From contig NZ_CP107036.1 of the NCBI RefSeq assembly GCF_029542085.1, positions 1,922,001 to 1,986,000 on the forward strand: 64,000 nucleotides of DNA. The letters run 5' to 3'. Positions 37,801 through 46,871 of this stretch are shown one piece after another. Source of the stretch: Sphingobacterium sp. ML3W. GTDB lineage: Bacteria; Bacteroidota; Bacteroidia; Sphingobacteriales; Sphingobacteriaceae. Each line of letters starts with the position of its first letter. Positions within the stretch are counted from its first letter, which is position 1. Under the pieces are notes generated by a model. That model had not been told where the DNA came from. It saw only the letters and a list, made by a program, of their open reading frames with translations, and searched no databases. The translations under genes were made by a program, and so were the position numbers.

Positions 37801-37836
37801 CATACAGTACTTCACTAGATCAGAAAAGACTCGATA

Positions 37837-38169
37837 ATGATAAAATATTTATACTTGTTTCTTGCTATTGCGGCAGAAATTTTCGCTACGACTTTCCTAA
37901 AGAAATCTGAGGGGTTTACCTTATGGAAACCTACCGCCATCTGTATCATTGGTTACATTATCGCTTTTTATTTCCTGAGCATCACATTGAAATACCTTCC
38001 TGTCGGAATATCCTATGCAATCTGGTCGGGGGTTGGTATTGTTGCCATTACATTGATAGGCATGATTTTGTTTAAACAGATTCCTGACACTCCAGCAGTG
38101 ATCGGAATGATATTGATCGTCGCTGGGGTAATTATTATCAATGTCTTTTCAAAAATGGGTGCACATTAG
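37837..38169 (+). CDS. Small multidrug resistance (SMR) family transporter
   Basis: 110 residues, four membrane segments. The essential Glu in AIAAEIFATTFLKKSEGF (about residue 14), YxxSxxLKYLPVGISYAIWSGVG and the terminal GVIIINVFSK match EmrE/SugE-type transporters. These form dimers that exchange protons for cationic drugs or guanidinium. LPVGISYAIWSGVG looks more like the drug-exporting EmrE/QacE branch than the guanidinium (Gdx) branch, but that is a judgement from memory. Single gene. Confidence 0.92.
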   Translation: MIKYLYLFLAIAAEIFATTFLKKSEGFTLWKPTAICIIGYIIAFYFLSITLKYLPVGISYAIWSGVGIVAITLIGMILFKQIPDTPAVIGMILIVAGVIIINVFSKMGAH

Positions 38170-38190
38170 CTGATCTAAAAACTAAATGTG

Positions 38191-38198
38191 TATTTTTG
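38191..38198 (+). promoter_or_regulatory. -7 element (TATTTTTG) before the DEAD-box-like gene
   Basis: TATTTTTG matches TAnnTTTG, 24 bases before the GTG start at 38223, with no clear -33 partner. Confidence 0.45.
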
Positions 38199-38222
38199 CA
38201 ACTTACATAAACTAAAGGATAC

Positions 38223-39518
38223 GTGTCGTTAGAGAAACTAAAACTAAGCAAAAGATTGACTGCTACGATGACCGAGCTCGGTTATTTGGCTCCAAAGGAA
38301 GTTCAGAGTAGGTGTATTTCCAGAATTCTTGGCGGACAGGATGTTATTGCGATTGCTCCTGAAGGAGCGGGCAAGACCACAACTTATGTATTATTTACCT
38401 TGATGAAATTAAAATTCACGGATGATGAGGCACCTAAGTTTTTAATCTTGGCTCCCAATGAAGAACGCATCGACGAGATCGTTGAAAAATTTTACCAACT
38501 AAGCAAAAATAGAGATCTTCGTATTATTGGATTACGTGCAGGGGGAAGTATGGAAGAAGAAATAGAAGAATTAGTTGCTGGAAAGGACATTGTAGTTGCA
38601 ACACCGAACCGTGCACGGGCAATCTATCTCAAATTAGCCCTCAATCTAAACCGTATCCAAACATTAATTATAGATGATGCAGAAGAAATCATCAAACAGG
38701 GCATGCAAAATCCTGTAAGAGAATTAGCAGAAAGTTGTGGTAAAGTACAACACCTGGTCTTCAGCACTGTTGAACATCAGAAGCTGTATGACATGATTGA
38801 CAAGCATTTAAATGAGGATTATGCTTTGATCGAAGTGGATGAATTGGAGAATAAAACCATTGACACTTTAGATCTTTTATTGTACCATCTTCCCAATTTC
38901 ACCACAAAAATCAATCTACTGAATTACCTTCTACAAGATAAAGAGGTTTTTCAAAAAGTGATTGTTTTTGTAAATTCAAAGCTTACAGCACAAAAGCTTG
39001 CTACTAGCCTATTTCAACAAGGGAAAGAGGAAATCGCTATTCTAAATCCACTATTTTATGATGATTTTGGCTTTGAAACAACAGCAGACTTTATAGAAAG
39101 TGAGCAAACTCGTGTTTTGATTATTGCCCGGGAAAATACCAATGCAGTTGATGTCGCAAATATTCCTTTTATTTTTCAATTTGAATTGCCAAATGAAAAA
39201 GAGGAATTTTTAAACCATTTAGTCAAAAATGACGAAAATGAGGACTCCGTGGTATTGACATTTACGACCGATCTGGAACTCCCTATGGTCAGAAAAATAG
39301 AACAGGCTGTGGGTAAGCGAATGGATGTACTGGATCTTCCGGAGGATCTGCAGATTTACAATCCTACAAGTGATAAAAAGAAAAAATCAACCAAGGAGGA
39401 ACAAGAAGATAGTTCCCGTGGTGGAGCTTTTCACCAAAAGAAGGAAAGTAACGCCAAAACTTTCAATTATGGAGGTGGTGAAAAAGCAAAAATGACGATG
39501 AAATTGAAAAAGAAATAA
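38223..39518 (+). CDS. DEAD-box helicase-like protein with degenerate motifs
   Basis: 431 residues from GTG. The two RecA-like domains are recognisable: Q-motif-like ELGYLAPKEVQSRCI, motif I APEGAGKTT, motif Ia region LAPNEER, motif Ib-like VATPNRA, motif II DDAE in place of DEAD, motif III FSTV in place of SAT, motif IV VIVFVNSK, and motif V-like VLIIAREN. The HRIGRxGR motif VI needed for ATP hydrolysis in RNA helicases is absent. The C-terminus is Lys-rich and disordered. Probably an RNA-binding protein with reduced or no helicase activity. A strong terminator follows. Confidence 0.8.
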   Translation: MSLEKLKLSKRLTATMTELGYLAPKEVQSRCISRILGGQDVIAIAPEGAGKTTTYVLFTLMKLKFTDDEAPKFLILAPNEERIDEIVEKFYQLSKNRDLRIIGLRAGGSMEEEIEELVAGKDIVVATPNRARAIYLKLALNLNRIQTLIIDDAEEIIKQGMQNPVRELAESCGKVQHLVFSTVEHQKLYDMIDKHLNEDYALIEVDELENKTIDTLDLLLYHLPNFTTKINLLNYLLQDKEVFQKVIVFVNSKLTAQKLATSLFQQGKEEIAILNPLFYDDFGFETTADFIESEQTRVLIIARENTNAVDVANIPFIFQFELPNEKEEFLNHLVKNDENEDSVVLTFTTDLELPMVRKIEQAVGKRMDVLDLPEDLQIYNPTSDKKKKSTKEEQEDSSRGGAFHQKKESNAKTFNYGGGEKAKMTMKLKKK

Positions 39519-39520
39519 AT

Positions 39521-39552
39521 AAAAAAAGGGAAGTTTAAACTTCCCTTTTTTT
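39521..39552. terminator. Bidirectional terminator between convergent genes
   Basis: A perfect palindrome with A7-GGGAAGTTT on the left (39521-39536) and AAACTTCCC-T7 on the right (39537-39552). A- and T-runs on the two sides suit both strands. Confidence 0.9.
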
Positions 39553-39674
39553 ATTAAAATGTCTGCTTTTTATTGATTCCGTAACATGTCAGTGATCTCA
39601 CTACGCTCAGTTTATTGGCAAAAAAACTCCAGCCAATTTTCAAAGCTAGGCGCTTGTGAGAAAGTATAATAGCT

Positions 39675-40769
39675 CTATTTCAGCACCTTTTTTAACAACT
39701 TGATATACGCATTTGCGATATGTTCCATCCCCTGATCATTTGGGTGTGCATAATCTACTGTTGAGTTTAAGTCCAGCCCCAGTTCCCCACTCGATAGCAT
39801 AAAAATCTGCCGAACCCCTTTTGACTGTAATTTCTCGTAGGTTGTTTTCAATACCCGGCTACTTTGCTGATATTCTTTATTTTTGTCTTCGTTAAATACG
39901 GTATTGATATTTCCAGAACTATGCTGTGTCAATATGATCGGTGTTGTCGGGTGTTCTTTTCTTAAAAATGTAACCGCATTGACCAATAGCGAATCCAATT
40001 GTTTTTCGCTGAGTGATTTAGTAATCGCAAGATTCGGAATACAATCCAAAATATAGCATGCTGCGTCCACCTGATTCATTACATTTAGGATAGGCTGTTC
40101 AAGACGACCGTTACCTGAAAAACATAAATTCAGAATCTCGTTATTAACAGCTCTACCTACCTGGCTTGTCCAAACAAGACCTGGCCGGCTGGTACATGCC
40201 CCTTGTCCTATAGAAGTACCATAGACCACAATAGGTTTCAGGGTAGCGGTATGTGTATATGTTAACTTCGCATCATTAGGCACACCAATACTCAACCATT
40301 TAACCGCGTTATACAAAGGAAGATACAAACGATAGTTAAAGTTATTATTCTTACCTATATGCTTCCAGGTATAAGAAATCGTGTCTGAAAAATCATAACT
40401 ACCGTAAGCCCATTTCCAAACTTTATGTGTTGTATCATAGCCATAAAGATCCAGTCCACTGACACCGGTAGTAGGCATATGGGGCATATTCAATCCACCT
40501 GCAACTTGATATTGAACTGTAATTTCCGAAGCTGATGTCTGAAAATCGATATAGAGTCCAGCAGAATTTTGTCCCAGTTCCCAAACCGGTTTGCGCACCT
40601 GCTTTTCCAGCTCATCCGGTAGTCGACCAAAGGCTGTAAGCTTCTGATTGTCGAGCCGGCCTTCTACATGTTTATCGTCAAGGGGCGAAAACCAGGTATA
40701 ATTTTGCTGTCCTTTGACAATCGAAAGTGAGAACAGCATCAGTGCCATGAGAGAAACTTTTGAAAACAT
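39675..40769 (-). CDS. SGNH/GDSL-type hydrolase, exported
   Basis: 364 residues with a signal peptide ending SIVKGQ (about 20). The first ~170 residues are a beta-rich N-terminal domain as in SGNH hydrolases acting on glycans. The catalytic domain opens with PIVVYGTSIGQGACTSRPG (nucleophile Ser), has a GNGRLEQ block and ends with DYAHPNDQG carrying the Asp/His of the triad. Likely an exported carbohydrate or sialate-type esterase. It lies downstream of recQ-kdsA but is separated from kdsA by a terminator. Confidence 0.85.
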   Translation of the reverse strand: MFSKVSLMALMLFSLSIVKGQQNYTWFSPLDDKHVEGRLDNQKLTAFGRLPDELEKQVRKPVWELGQNSAGLYIDFQTSASEITVQYQVAGGLNMPHMPTTGVSGLDLYGYDTTHKVWKWAYGSYDFSDTISYTWKHIGKNNNFNYRLYLPLYNAVKWLSIGVPNDAKLTYTHTATLKPIVVYGTSIGQGACTSRPGLVWTSQVGRAVNNEILNLCFSGNGRLEQPILNVMNQVDAACYILDCIPNLAITKSLSEKQLDSLLVNAVTFLRKEHPTTPIILTQHSSGNINTVFNEDKNKEYQQSSRVLKTTYEKLQSKGVRQIFMLSSGELGLDLNSTVDYAHPNDQGMEHIANAYIKLLKKVLK

Positions 40770-40802
40770 ACGATACTTTAGGTTTGAATTTGAATTGATT
40801 AA

Positions 40803-40829
40803 AAAAAGGAGCCTAATTGGCTCCTTTTT
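40803..40829 (-). terminator. Terminator of the recQ-kdsA unit
   Basis: AAAAAGGAGCC (40803-40813) pairs with GGCTCCTTTTT (40819-40829) around a 5-base loop. On the minus strand a T-run follows the stem, just after kdsA. Confidence 0.88.
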
Positions 40830-40849
40830 ATTACGATTTATTTATTATA

Positions 40850-41665
40850 CTATAAAATAGCTTGTCTTACACGTACTAGTTTTTCCATCAATCCTTCAAG
40901 CAGATCAAGGTGCAACATATTTGCGCCATCAGATTTTGCATTTGCAGGATCAGGATGGGTTTCGATAAATAGACCATCGGCCCCAACAGCAATCGCCGCT
41001 TTGGCTATTGTTTCGATCAGTGCAGGCTTTCCACCTGTTACTCCTGAAGTCTGATTTGGTTGCTGAAGTGAATGTGTACAATCCATCACAGTCGGTACAT
41101 TAAAGGAACGCATTTCGGGAATCCCTCGATAGTCAACGATCAGATCCTGGTAGCCAAATGTATTACCACGATCGGTCAAAAATACCTTTTCATTACCAGA
41201 CTCGACAATCTTATCTACTGCAAACTTCATGGATCCTGCACTTAAAAACTGTCCTTTTTTTACGTTAACGACTTTATTAGTTTTTGCTGCAGCGACCAAT
41301 AAATCCGTTTGTCTACATAAAAATGCTGGAATTTGAAGAACATCTACATAAGCTGCGGCCATTTCCGCTTCATGGCTTTCATGTATATCTGTTACCGTAG
41401 GAACGCCGAAGGTCTTCCCTACTTTTTCCAAAATTTTCAGCGCTTTTTCATCCCCTATACCCATAAAAGAATCCAAACGAGATCGGTTGGCCTTACGGTA
41501 TGAACCTTTAAAAATATAAGGGATATTGAGTTTATCTGTAATAGTAACAATCTTTTCAGCAATCCGCAAAGCGATTTCTTCTCCCTCAATTGCACATGGC
41601 CCTGCCATTAAAAAGAAATTCTGCGAAGTTCCATTCTTTATTTCAGGAATGTATTTGTTGATCAT
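40850..41665 (-). CDS. kdsA: 3-deoxy-8-phosphooctulonate synthase (KdsA)
   Basis: 271 residues. Condenses arabinose 5-phosphate with phosphoenolpyruvate to Kdo 8-phosphate, the committed step to the Kdo of lipopolysaccharide. Conserved blocks: FFLMAGPCAIEGEE, FKGSYRKANRSRLDSFMG (active-site Arg/Lys), DVLQIPAFLCRQTDLL, VMDCTHSLQQPN and FIETHPDPANAKSDG. The Cys in PAFLCRQ is a normal part of the family, while NVKKGQFLS places the catalytic Lys. It starts 18 bases after the recQ stop. The kdsD gene, which makes its substrate, lies just beyond recQ on the other strand. Confidence 0.96.
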   Translation of the reverse strand: MINKYIPEIKNGTSQNFFLMAGPCAIEGEEIALRIAEKIVTITDKLNIPYIFKGSYRKANRSRLDSFMGIGDEKALKILEKVGKTFGVPTVTDIHESHEAEMAAAYVDVLQIPAFLCRQTDLLVAAAKTNKVVNVKKGQFLSAGSMKFAVDKIVESGNEKVFLTDRGNTFGYQDLIVDYRGIPEMRSFNVPTVMDCTHSLQQPNQTSGVTGGKPALIETIAKAAIAVGADGLFIETHPDPANAKSDGANMLHLDLLEGLMEKLVRVRQAIL

Positions 41666-41683
41666 ATGAATTATATAAAAATT

Positions 41684-43873
41684 TTAATTACCCAATTCCG
41701 ATAAAAATTTGATACGCATCAATTGAAGGTCTTCAAAACTATAATCGTCACCTCCTAATTCCTTAAGCGCGTCGTTGATCGAGTCAGTTTCAGCTGTTTT
41801 AAAGTAATCGTACACTTCGTCCTGACGATCTTCATCAATAATTTCGTCAATAAAATAATTGATATTTATCTTGGTACCGGCATTAACGATCGTTTCAATT
41901 TCCTTTAATATTTCCTCGTAGGTAATCCCCTTCGCTGCTGCAATATCATCCAGCGCAATCTTGCGGTCAATATTTTGGATGATAGCCACCTTCAGCGCAG
42001 ATTTATTTGCTGTACTTTTGATGACCAGATCTACAGGCCTGTCGATTTCATTTTCCTCCACATAGTCCTTGATCAGCGCAATAAAGGAAGCACCAAATTT
42101 AATCGCCTTACCATTCCCTACCCCTTGAATCTGTTTTAATTCGTCGATATTAACTGGATAATGTGTACACATTTCCTCTAAGGAAGGATCTTGGAAGATC
42201 ACAAATGGTGGCAATGACTTACTCTTAGCGATCTTTTTACGCAAATCTTTAAGCATACCCAGCAAGGTCGTGTCGAGTGCTCCAGTTCCATGACCAGCCT
42301 CGTCTCCAGCAGTACTTTCTGCACTTTCGATAGGACGGTTTAAAACAAATTTTAACTGGTAAGGATTGTCTATATAATTCCGACCAATATCCGTTAATTT
42401 CAGCAAACCATAGTGATCAATATCTTTCTCAACAAAGTTGTCCAATACGGCTTGGCGTAACAGCGATTTCCAATAGATGGTACCTTTTTCCTTCCCTGAA
42501 CCAAATAGACGGTGCTCGTCATGTTTATAGGAAGATACAGGTTGATTGTTCTGCCCGATCATCACGTTAATCACATGGTGATCGTCAAATTTTTCACCCT
42601 GTTCTTTAATAAAGCCCAGTACATCTTTTAGGGATTCCTCGGCTTCAAAATATTCTTTTTCCGAACGGCAATTATCGCACATATTACTACAGCCCTGTTC
42701 GTCAAAGTTTTCCCCAAAATAATGAAGAATCTGCTTACGACGACAGACTGCAGATTCGGAATAATCGATGACTTCTTTCAGTATCTGTGTACCGATCTCG
42801 CGTTCGGCCACAGGTTTGTCTTTCATGAATTTTGTCAGCTTTTCAACATCTTTCTCCGAATAGAAAGCCAAACAATAACCATCGCCCCCATCACGGCCAG
42901 CACGCCCAGTTTCCTGGTAGTAGCCTTCCATGGATTTCGGAATATCATGGTGGATAACATAACGGACATCCGGTTTGTCAATCCCCATACCAAACGCGAT
43001 TGTCGCGACAATCACTTCTACATCCTCCATCAAAAATTTATCTTGCGTATCAGCCCTTGTTTTAGCATCAAGGCCTGCATGGTAGGGCAGCGCTTGAATA
43101 CCGTTCAGGTTCAACACCTCGCTTATTTCTTCAACTTTCTTTCTGCTCAAGCAATAGACAATACCAGTTTTACCTGGTTTTGTCTTGATAAAGCGCACAA
43201 TTTCTTTGACCACGTCTTTTTTGGGACGTACCTCATAGTATAAATTGCTCCGATTGAATGATGATTTGAATAGCACGGCATCATTCATCTGTAAGTTTTT
43301 ACGGATATCAGATTGCACTTTTGGCGTCGCTGTTGCTGTCAACGCAATAATTGGAATATTAGCGCCTATCTCATTGATAACTTGACGTATTTTACGGTAT
43401 TCCGGTCTAAAATCATGTCCCCATTCTGAAATACAATGTGCTTCATCTACGGCAACAAAAGACACTGTAATCTGATGCAGGAACTCCACATTATCTTGCT
43501 TAGCAAGTGATTCTGGAGCTACATAGAGTAACTTGGTCTTTCCTGCAAGCACATCTTCCTTTACACGGGTGATTTCACTCTTGTTCAGTGAGGAGTTTAA
43601 AAAATGAGCGATACTATCTTCGCCGCCGAACGCGCGAAGTTGATCTACTTGATTTTTCATTAAAGCAATCAACGGGGAAATTACAATTGCGGTTCCCTCA
43701 CTCATGAGTGCTGGCAGTTGATAACAAATTGATTTCCCTCCCCCGGTTGGCATAATAACAAACGTATCCTTCTTTTGAAGAATGCTGGTTATAATAGCCT
43801 CTTGATCTCCTTTAAAAGTATCAAAACCAAAAAAATCCTGTAAATTGTCGAAAAGTGATTTTTCTATTTCCAT
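41684..43873 (-). CDS. recQ: RecQ-type ATP-dependent DNA helicase
   Basis: 729 residues. Helicase core with Walker A MPTGGGKS at about 39-46 and DEAH box AVDEAHCISEWGHDFRPEY. The RecQ-C region has a Zn-binding Cys set (CRRKQILHYFGE ... GCSNMCDNC). A winged-helix region follows, then an HRDC domain (CTHYPVNIDELKQIQGVGNGKAIKFG). The C-terminal ~100 residues are an extra acidic helical extension (IDEIIDEDRQDEVYDYF) seen in Bacteroidota RecQ. Unwinds DNA 3'-5' in recombination and repair. First gene of a unit with kdsA. Confidence 0.95.
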   Translation of the reverse strand: MEIEKSLFDNLQDFFGFDTFKGDQEAIITSILQKKDTFVIMPTGGGKSICYQLPALMSEGTAIVISPLIALMKNQVDQLRAFGGEDSIAHFLNSSLNKSEITRVKEDVLAGKTKLLYVAPESLAKQDNVEFLHQITVSFVAVDEAHCISEWGHDFRPEYRKIRQVINEIGANIPIIALTATATPKVQSDIRKNLQMNDAVLFKSSFNRSNLYYEVRPKKDVVKEIVRFIKTKPGKTGIVYCLSRKKVEEISEVLNLNGIQALPYHAGLDAKTRADTQDKFLMEDVEVIVATIAFGMGIDKPDVRYVIHHDIPKSMEGYYQETGRAGRDGGDGYCLAFYSEKDVEKLTKFMKDKPVAEREIGTQILKEVIDYSESAVCRRKQILHYFGENFDEQGCSNMCDNCRSEKEYFEAEESLKDVLGFIKEQGEKFDDHHVINVMIGQNNQPVSSYKHDEHRLFGSGKEKGTIYWKSLLRQAVLDNFVEKDIDHYGLLKLTDIGRNYIDNPYQLKFVLNRPIESAESTAGDEAGHGTGALDTTLLGMLKDLRKKIAKSKSLPPFVIFQDPSLEEMCTHYPVNIDELKQIQGVGNGKAIKFGASFIALIKDYVEENEIDRPVDLVIKSTANKSALKVAIIQNIDRKIALDDIAAAKGITYEEILKEIETIVNAGTKININYFIDEIIDEDRQDEVYDYFKTAETDSINDALKELGGDDYSFEDLQLMRIKFLSELGN

Positions 43874-43884
43874 TGCGCCTTGGG

Positions 43885-43892
43885 CAAAAATA
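43885..43892 (-). promoter_or_regulatory. -7 element (TATTTTTG) of recQ
   Basis: On the minus strand TATTTTTG ends 11 bases before the recQ ATG, so the leader would be only a few bases long. Confidence 0.5.
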
Positions 43893-43929
43893 AGATAGAT
43901 AAATGAAGAAATAATCCTGAAAAATAATC

Positions 43930-43937
43930 TATTTTTG
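43930..43937 (+). promoter_or_regulatory. -7 element (TATTTTTG) of kdsD
   Basis: The same octamer on the plus strand, 37 bases before the GTG at 43975 and 37 bases from the recQ element, so the two promoters face away from each other. Confidence 0.5.
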
Positions 43938-43974
43938 CAATCTATTCTAATACATAAAAGTAAGAGTATTTTTT

Positions 43975-44940
43975 GTGAAAAACAACTACGAAATAAAAAA
44001 TATAGCTATTCAAGCTATTCAAGAAGAAGCCAAAGCAGTAGCTGCTCTGGCTCAATATATTGATGATGATTTTGTTACCGTAATAAATAAAATCCTGCAT
44101 CTTCAGGGACGGGTAATCGTCACAGGTATCGGAAAAAGTGCCATTATTGCGCAAAAGATTGTTGCAACATTAAATTCGACAGGGACACCGTCAATATTTA
44201 TGCATGCAGCTGATGCCATCCATGGGGATCTGGGTATTATCCAACAGCATGATTTAATTATTGCCATATCCAAAAGCGGCAATACACCTGAAATTAAAGT
44301 TTTGGTCCCATTTCTAAAACAAACCAAAAATACTTTGGTGGCTTTGGTTGGCAACACAGCGTCCTACTTGGCAAAAAATGCAGACCACATACTGAACACC
44401 ACTGTTGAGAAAGAAGCTTGTCCAAATAATTTGGCACCAACCTCAAGCACGACAGCGCAACTAGCCATGGGCGATGCACTAGCTGTCGCGCTACAGGAAT
44501 GTCGTGATTTTACGGACCAGGATTTTGCCAAGTACCACCCTGGTGGTGCCCTGGGCAAAAAGCTCTACTTAAAAGTGGCTGACTTATCCGATCAAAATGG
44601 TAAACCTAGCGTGCAATTGGATGCCAACGTCAGAGATATCATCATCACAATCACACATTTCAGACTGGGAGCAGTAGCAGTCTTAAACGGCACACAAATC
44701 CAGGGTATTATCACCGATGGGGATATCCGTCGCATGCTCGAAAGACACACTGACCTTGCTGCGATCAATGCCGCAGAAATTATGGGCAAATCACCAAAGG
44801 TGATCGATAAAAATGAACTTGCAGCGAATGCTCTCCATATCATGCGGGAAAACAACATCACGCAGTTATTGGTATCAGATCAAGGGAACTACGATGGGGT
44901 TATCCATATACAGGATCTGCTTAAAGAGGGTATAATCTAA
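43975..44940 (+). CDS. kdsD: Arabinose-5-phosphate isomerase (KdsD/KpsF)
   Basis: 321 residues from GTG. N-terminal SIS sugar-isomerase domain (GRVIVTGIGKSAIIAQKIVATLNSTGTP; HAADAIHGDLG; AISKSGNTPEI; LAPTSSTTAQLAMGDALAVAL) and two C-terminal CBS domains (about 200-321). Converts ribulose 5-phosphate to arabinose 5-phosphate, the substrate of KdsA. With kdsA 2.3 kb away across recQ, the pair supplies Kdo for lipopolysaccharide. No ATG is available near the start and the family begins here. Confidence 0.94.
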   Translation: MKNNYEIKNIAIQAIQEEAKAVAALAQYIDDDFVTVINKILHLQGRVIVTGIGKSAIIAQKIVATLNSTGTPSIFMHAADAIHGDLGIIQQHDLIIAISKSGNTPEIKVLVPFLKQTKNTLVALVGNTASYLAKNADHILNTTVEKEACPNNLAPTSSTTAQLAMGDALAVALQECRDFTDQDFAKYHPGGALGKKLYLKVADLSDQNGKPSVQLDANVRDIIITITHFRLGAVAVLNGTQIQGIITDGDIRRMLERHTDLAAINAAEIMGKSPKVIDKNELAANALHIMRENNITQLLVSDQGNYDGVIHIQDLLKEGII

Positions 44941-44984
44941 CTGTAATAAAGTTGTTAGATGTGTAATAAATTGACAATAAATAT

Positions 44985-44992
44985 TACATTTG
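44985..44992 (+). promoter_or_regulatory. -7 element (TACATTTG) before the DUF1573 gene
   Basis: TACATTTG matches TAnnTTTG, 46 bases ahead of the ATG at 45039. No correctly spaced -33 TTTG. Confidence 0.45.
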
Positions 44993-45038
44993 GCATATCA
45001 GTTGTACTAGTTTAATCACAAAGTAATATCTTAGAAGC

Positions 45039-45413
45039 ATGAAAAAGTATATAACAATTTTAGCAGTGATCATTTCCTTTATCGGTTTTTCGTCTATGCA
45101 AGCTGGACAAGGGGAATTTAAATTTGAAAAAGAAACACATGATTTCGGCAAGATTCCGGCTGGAACACCTGTATCGTATAATTTTAAATTTTCAAACACA
45201 GGCAGTGAGCCTATTATCATTTCGAACGTAGTCCCTACTTGTGGCTGTTCGGTGGCCGAGTTCACTAAAACCCCCATAAAACCGGGAGAAACAGGAACAA
45301 TCAAGGTAACGTATAACGCTGCGGCTAAGGCACCATTTACCAAAAGTTTTACGGTACAATCGAATACGAAAACACCTGTAAAGACACTTTATATTAAAGG
45401 GATTGTGGAATAA
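45039..45413 (+). CDS. DUF1573 domain exported protein
   Basis: 124 residues. Signal peptide of about 20 residues ending SSMQAG, then a single immunoglobulin-like DUF1573 domain: HDFGKIPAGTPVSYNFKFSNTGSEPIIISNV, PTCGCSVAEF and IKPGETGTIKVTYN. The CGC in PTCGC is the family hallmark. Abundant in Bacteroidota, function unknown, probably periplasmic. A long hairpin terminator follows after 13 bases. Confidence 0.92.
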   Translation: MKKYITILAVIISFIGFSSMQAGQGEFKFEKETHDFGKIPAGTPVSYNFKFSNTGSEPIIISNVVPTCGCSVAEFTKTPIKPGETGTIKVTYNAAAKAPFTKSFTVQSNTKTPVKTLYIKGIVE

Positions 45414-45426
45414 AAATCCGACAGAT

Positions 45427-45468
45427 AAAACGAAAAAAGCCACATCCTGATGTGGCTTTTTTCGTTTT
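45427..45468. terminator. 20-bp terminator after the DUF1573 gene
   Basis: AAAACG-A6-GCCACATC (45427-45446) pairs with GATGTGGC-T6-CGTTTT (45449-45468). Only 2 bases separate the arms, so the innermost pairs must open. Confidence 0.88.
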
Positions 45469-45476
45469 ATTTTGGT

Positions 45477-45484
45477 TAGCTTTG
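45477..45484 (+). promoter_or_regulatory. -7 element (TAGCTTTG) of the aminotransferase gene
   Basis: TAGCTTTG lies 25 bases before the ATG at 45510. The expected -33 position falls inside the preceding terminator. Confidence 0.45.
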
Positions 45485-45509
45485 CACAACTAATTTTAAA
45501 AAAACTATA

Positions 45510-46709
45510 ATGCCAGTAATATCAGAAAAAGGGCTAAATATGCCTGCGTCACCCATCAGAAAACTGACGCCTTATGCTGATCAAGCAAAAAAAGAAGGTA
45601 AAAAAATATACCACTTAAATATCGGGCAACCAGATATCCAAACACCTGAAATTATGCTTAATGCTTTGAAAAATATTGATTTCAAAGTATGGGCTTATAC
45701 ACCTTCTGAAGGTACCGCCTCCTACCGAAAAAAATTAGCCGAGTATTATAATAAGCTAAACTACAATATTGAACCTACTGACATCCTGGTAACCAATGGT
45801 GGCTCAGAGGCAATCACAATCACCATGCAAGCCTGCTTAAATGAAGGTGAGGAAGTGATTATCCCGGAACCGTTTTATGCAAACTACAATGGTTTTGCCT
45901 GTTCATCGGACATTGTGATCAAACCGATCATGTCTTACATTGAAAGTGGATTTGCACTACCTTCTATTGCTGAATTTGAGAAAGTAATTACCGAGAAAAC
46001 CAAAGCAATCTGCATCTGTAATCCCAACAATCCGACAGGCTATCTTTATTCGAGAGGAGAACTAGAAGCATTAAGGGAGCTTTGTCTGAAATATGATCTC
46101 TATCTGTTCTCTGATGAGGCTTATCGCGAATTTTGCTATGATGGTAGAGAGTTTATATCTCCAATGCACCTAGAAGGCCTCGAGAATAATGTTGTTATCT
46201 TTGATACAGTTTCAAAACGTTATTCAGCATGTGGTGCCCGTATCGGGTGTATTATTACCAAAAACAAAGAATTATATCAGACGGCATTGAAATTTGCGCA
46301 GGCGCGCTTAAGTCCATCTTTGGAGGGACAAATTGCCGGCGAAGCTGCTGTTGATACACCGGATAGCTACTTTGAAGCAGTATCTAAAGAATATACAGCC
46401 AGAAGAGATACATTGGTCAATGGGTTAAATGCTATTGACGGCGTATATTCCCCTAATCCAGGAGGTGCTTTTTATGTGGTTGCGAAGTTACCAATCGATA
46501 ACGCGGATAAATTCTGCCAATGGATATTGGAGGAGTTTTCCTACAATAACGAAACGGTCATGATGGCTCCGGCAACTGGCTTCTATAGCACAGAAGGTGC
46601 TGGAACAAATGAGGTTCGCCTTGCTTATGTGCTGAATCAAAATGATCTTAAAAGTGCATTGACCTGTTTGGAGAAAGCACTAGAAGTATATCCAGGAAGA
46701 ACGAATTAA
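45510..46709 (+). CDS. Pyridoxal-phosphate-dependent aminotransferase, class I/II
   Basis: 399 residues, fold type I. Conserved: IRKLTPYADQAKKEGKKIYHLNIGQPD at the N-terminus, YTPSEGTASYRKKLA, NPNNPTG (substrate/PLP site), FSDEAYREF, the Schiff-base Lys in TVSKRYSACGARIG, and NEVRLAYVLN with the carboxylate-binding Arg. Resembles the aspartate/broad-specificity aminotransferases of Bacteroidota. The exact amino donor cannot be told. Single gene with its own terminator. Confidence 0.93.
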   Translation: MPVISEKGLNMPASPIRKLTPYADQAKKEGKKIYHLNIGQPDIQTPEIMLNALKNIDFKVWAYTPSEGTASYRKKLAEYYNKLNYNIEPTDILVTNGGSEAITITMQACLNEGEEVIIPEPFYANYNGFACSSDIVIKPIMSYIESGFALPSIAEFEKVITEKTKAICICNPNNPTGYLYSRGELEALRELCLKYDLYLFSDEAYREFCYDGREFISPMHLEGLENNVVIFDTVSKRYSACGARIGCIITKNKELYQTALKFAQARLSPSLEGQIAGEAAVDTPDSYFEAVSKEYTARRDTLVNGLNAIDGVYSPNPGGAFYVVAKLPIDNADKFCQWILEEFSYNNETVMMAPATGFYSTEGAGTNEVRLAYVLNQNDLKSALTCLEKALEVYPGRTN

Positions 46710-46731
46710 AAAACAACGATTATACGTTACC

Positions 46732-46764
46732 AAAGCCGGCCCCAAAAAGGGTTTGGCTTTTTTT
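46732..46764 (+). terminator. Terminator after the aminotransferase
   Basis: AAAGCCGGCCCC (46732-46743) pairs with GGGTTTGGCTTT (46749-46760) with two G-T pairs and one mismatch, then a T-run to 46764. Confidence 0.8.
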
Positions 46765-46871
46765 GTGCCCCAATGATATCTCCAGGCCAGTTTTCTTACC
46801 AATTTTAAAAAAAACAAAACAAACTTTCGAGCGACATTGTTCTTATTACAGTATAACTAAAGATATTGCAT

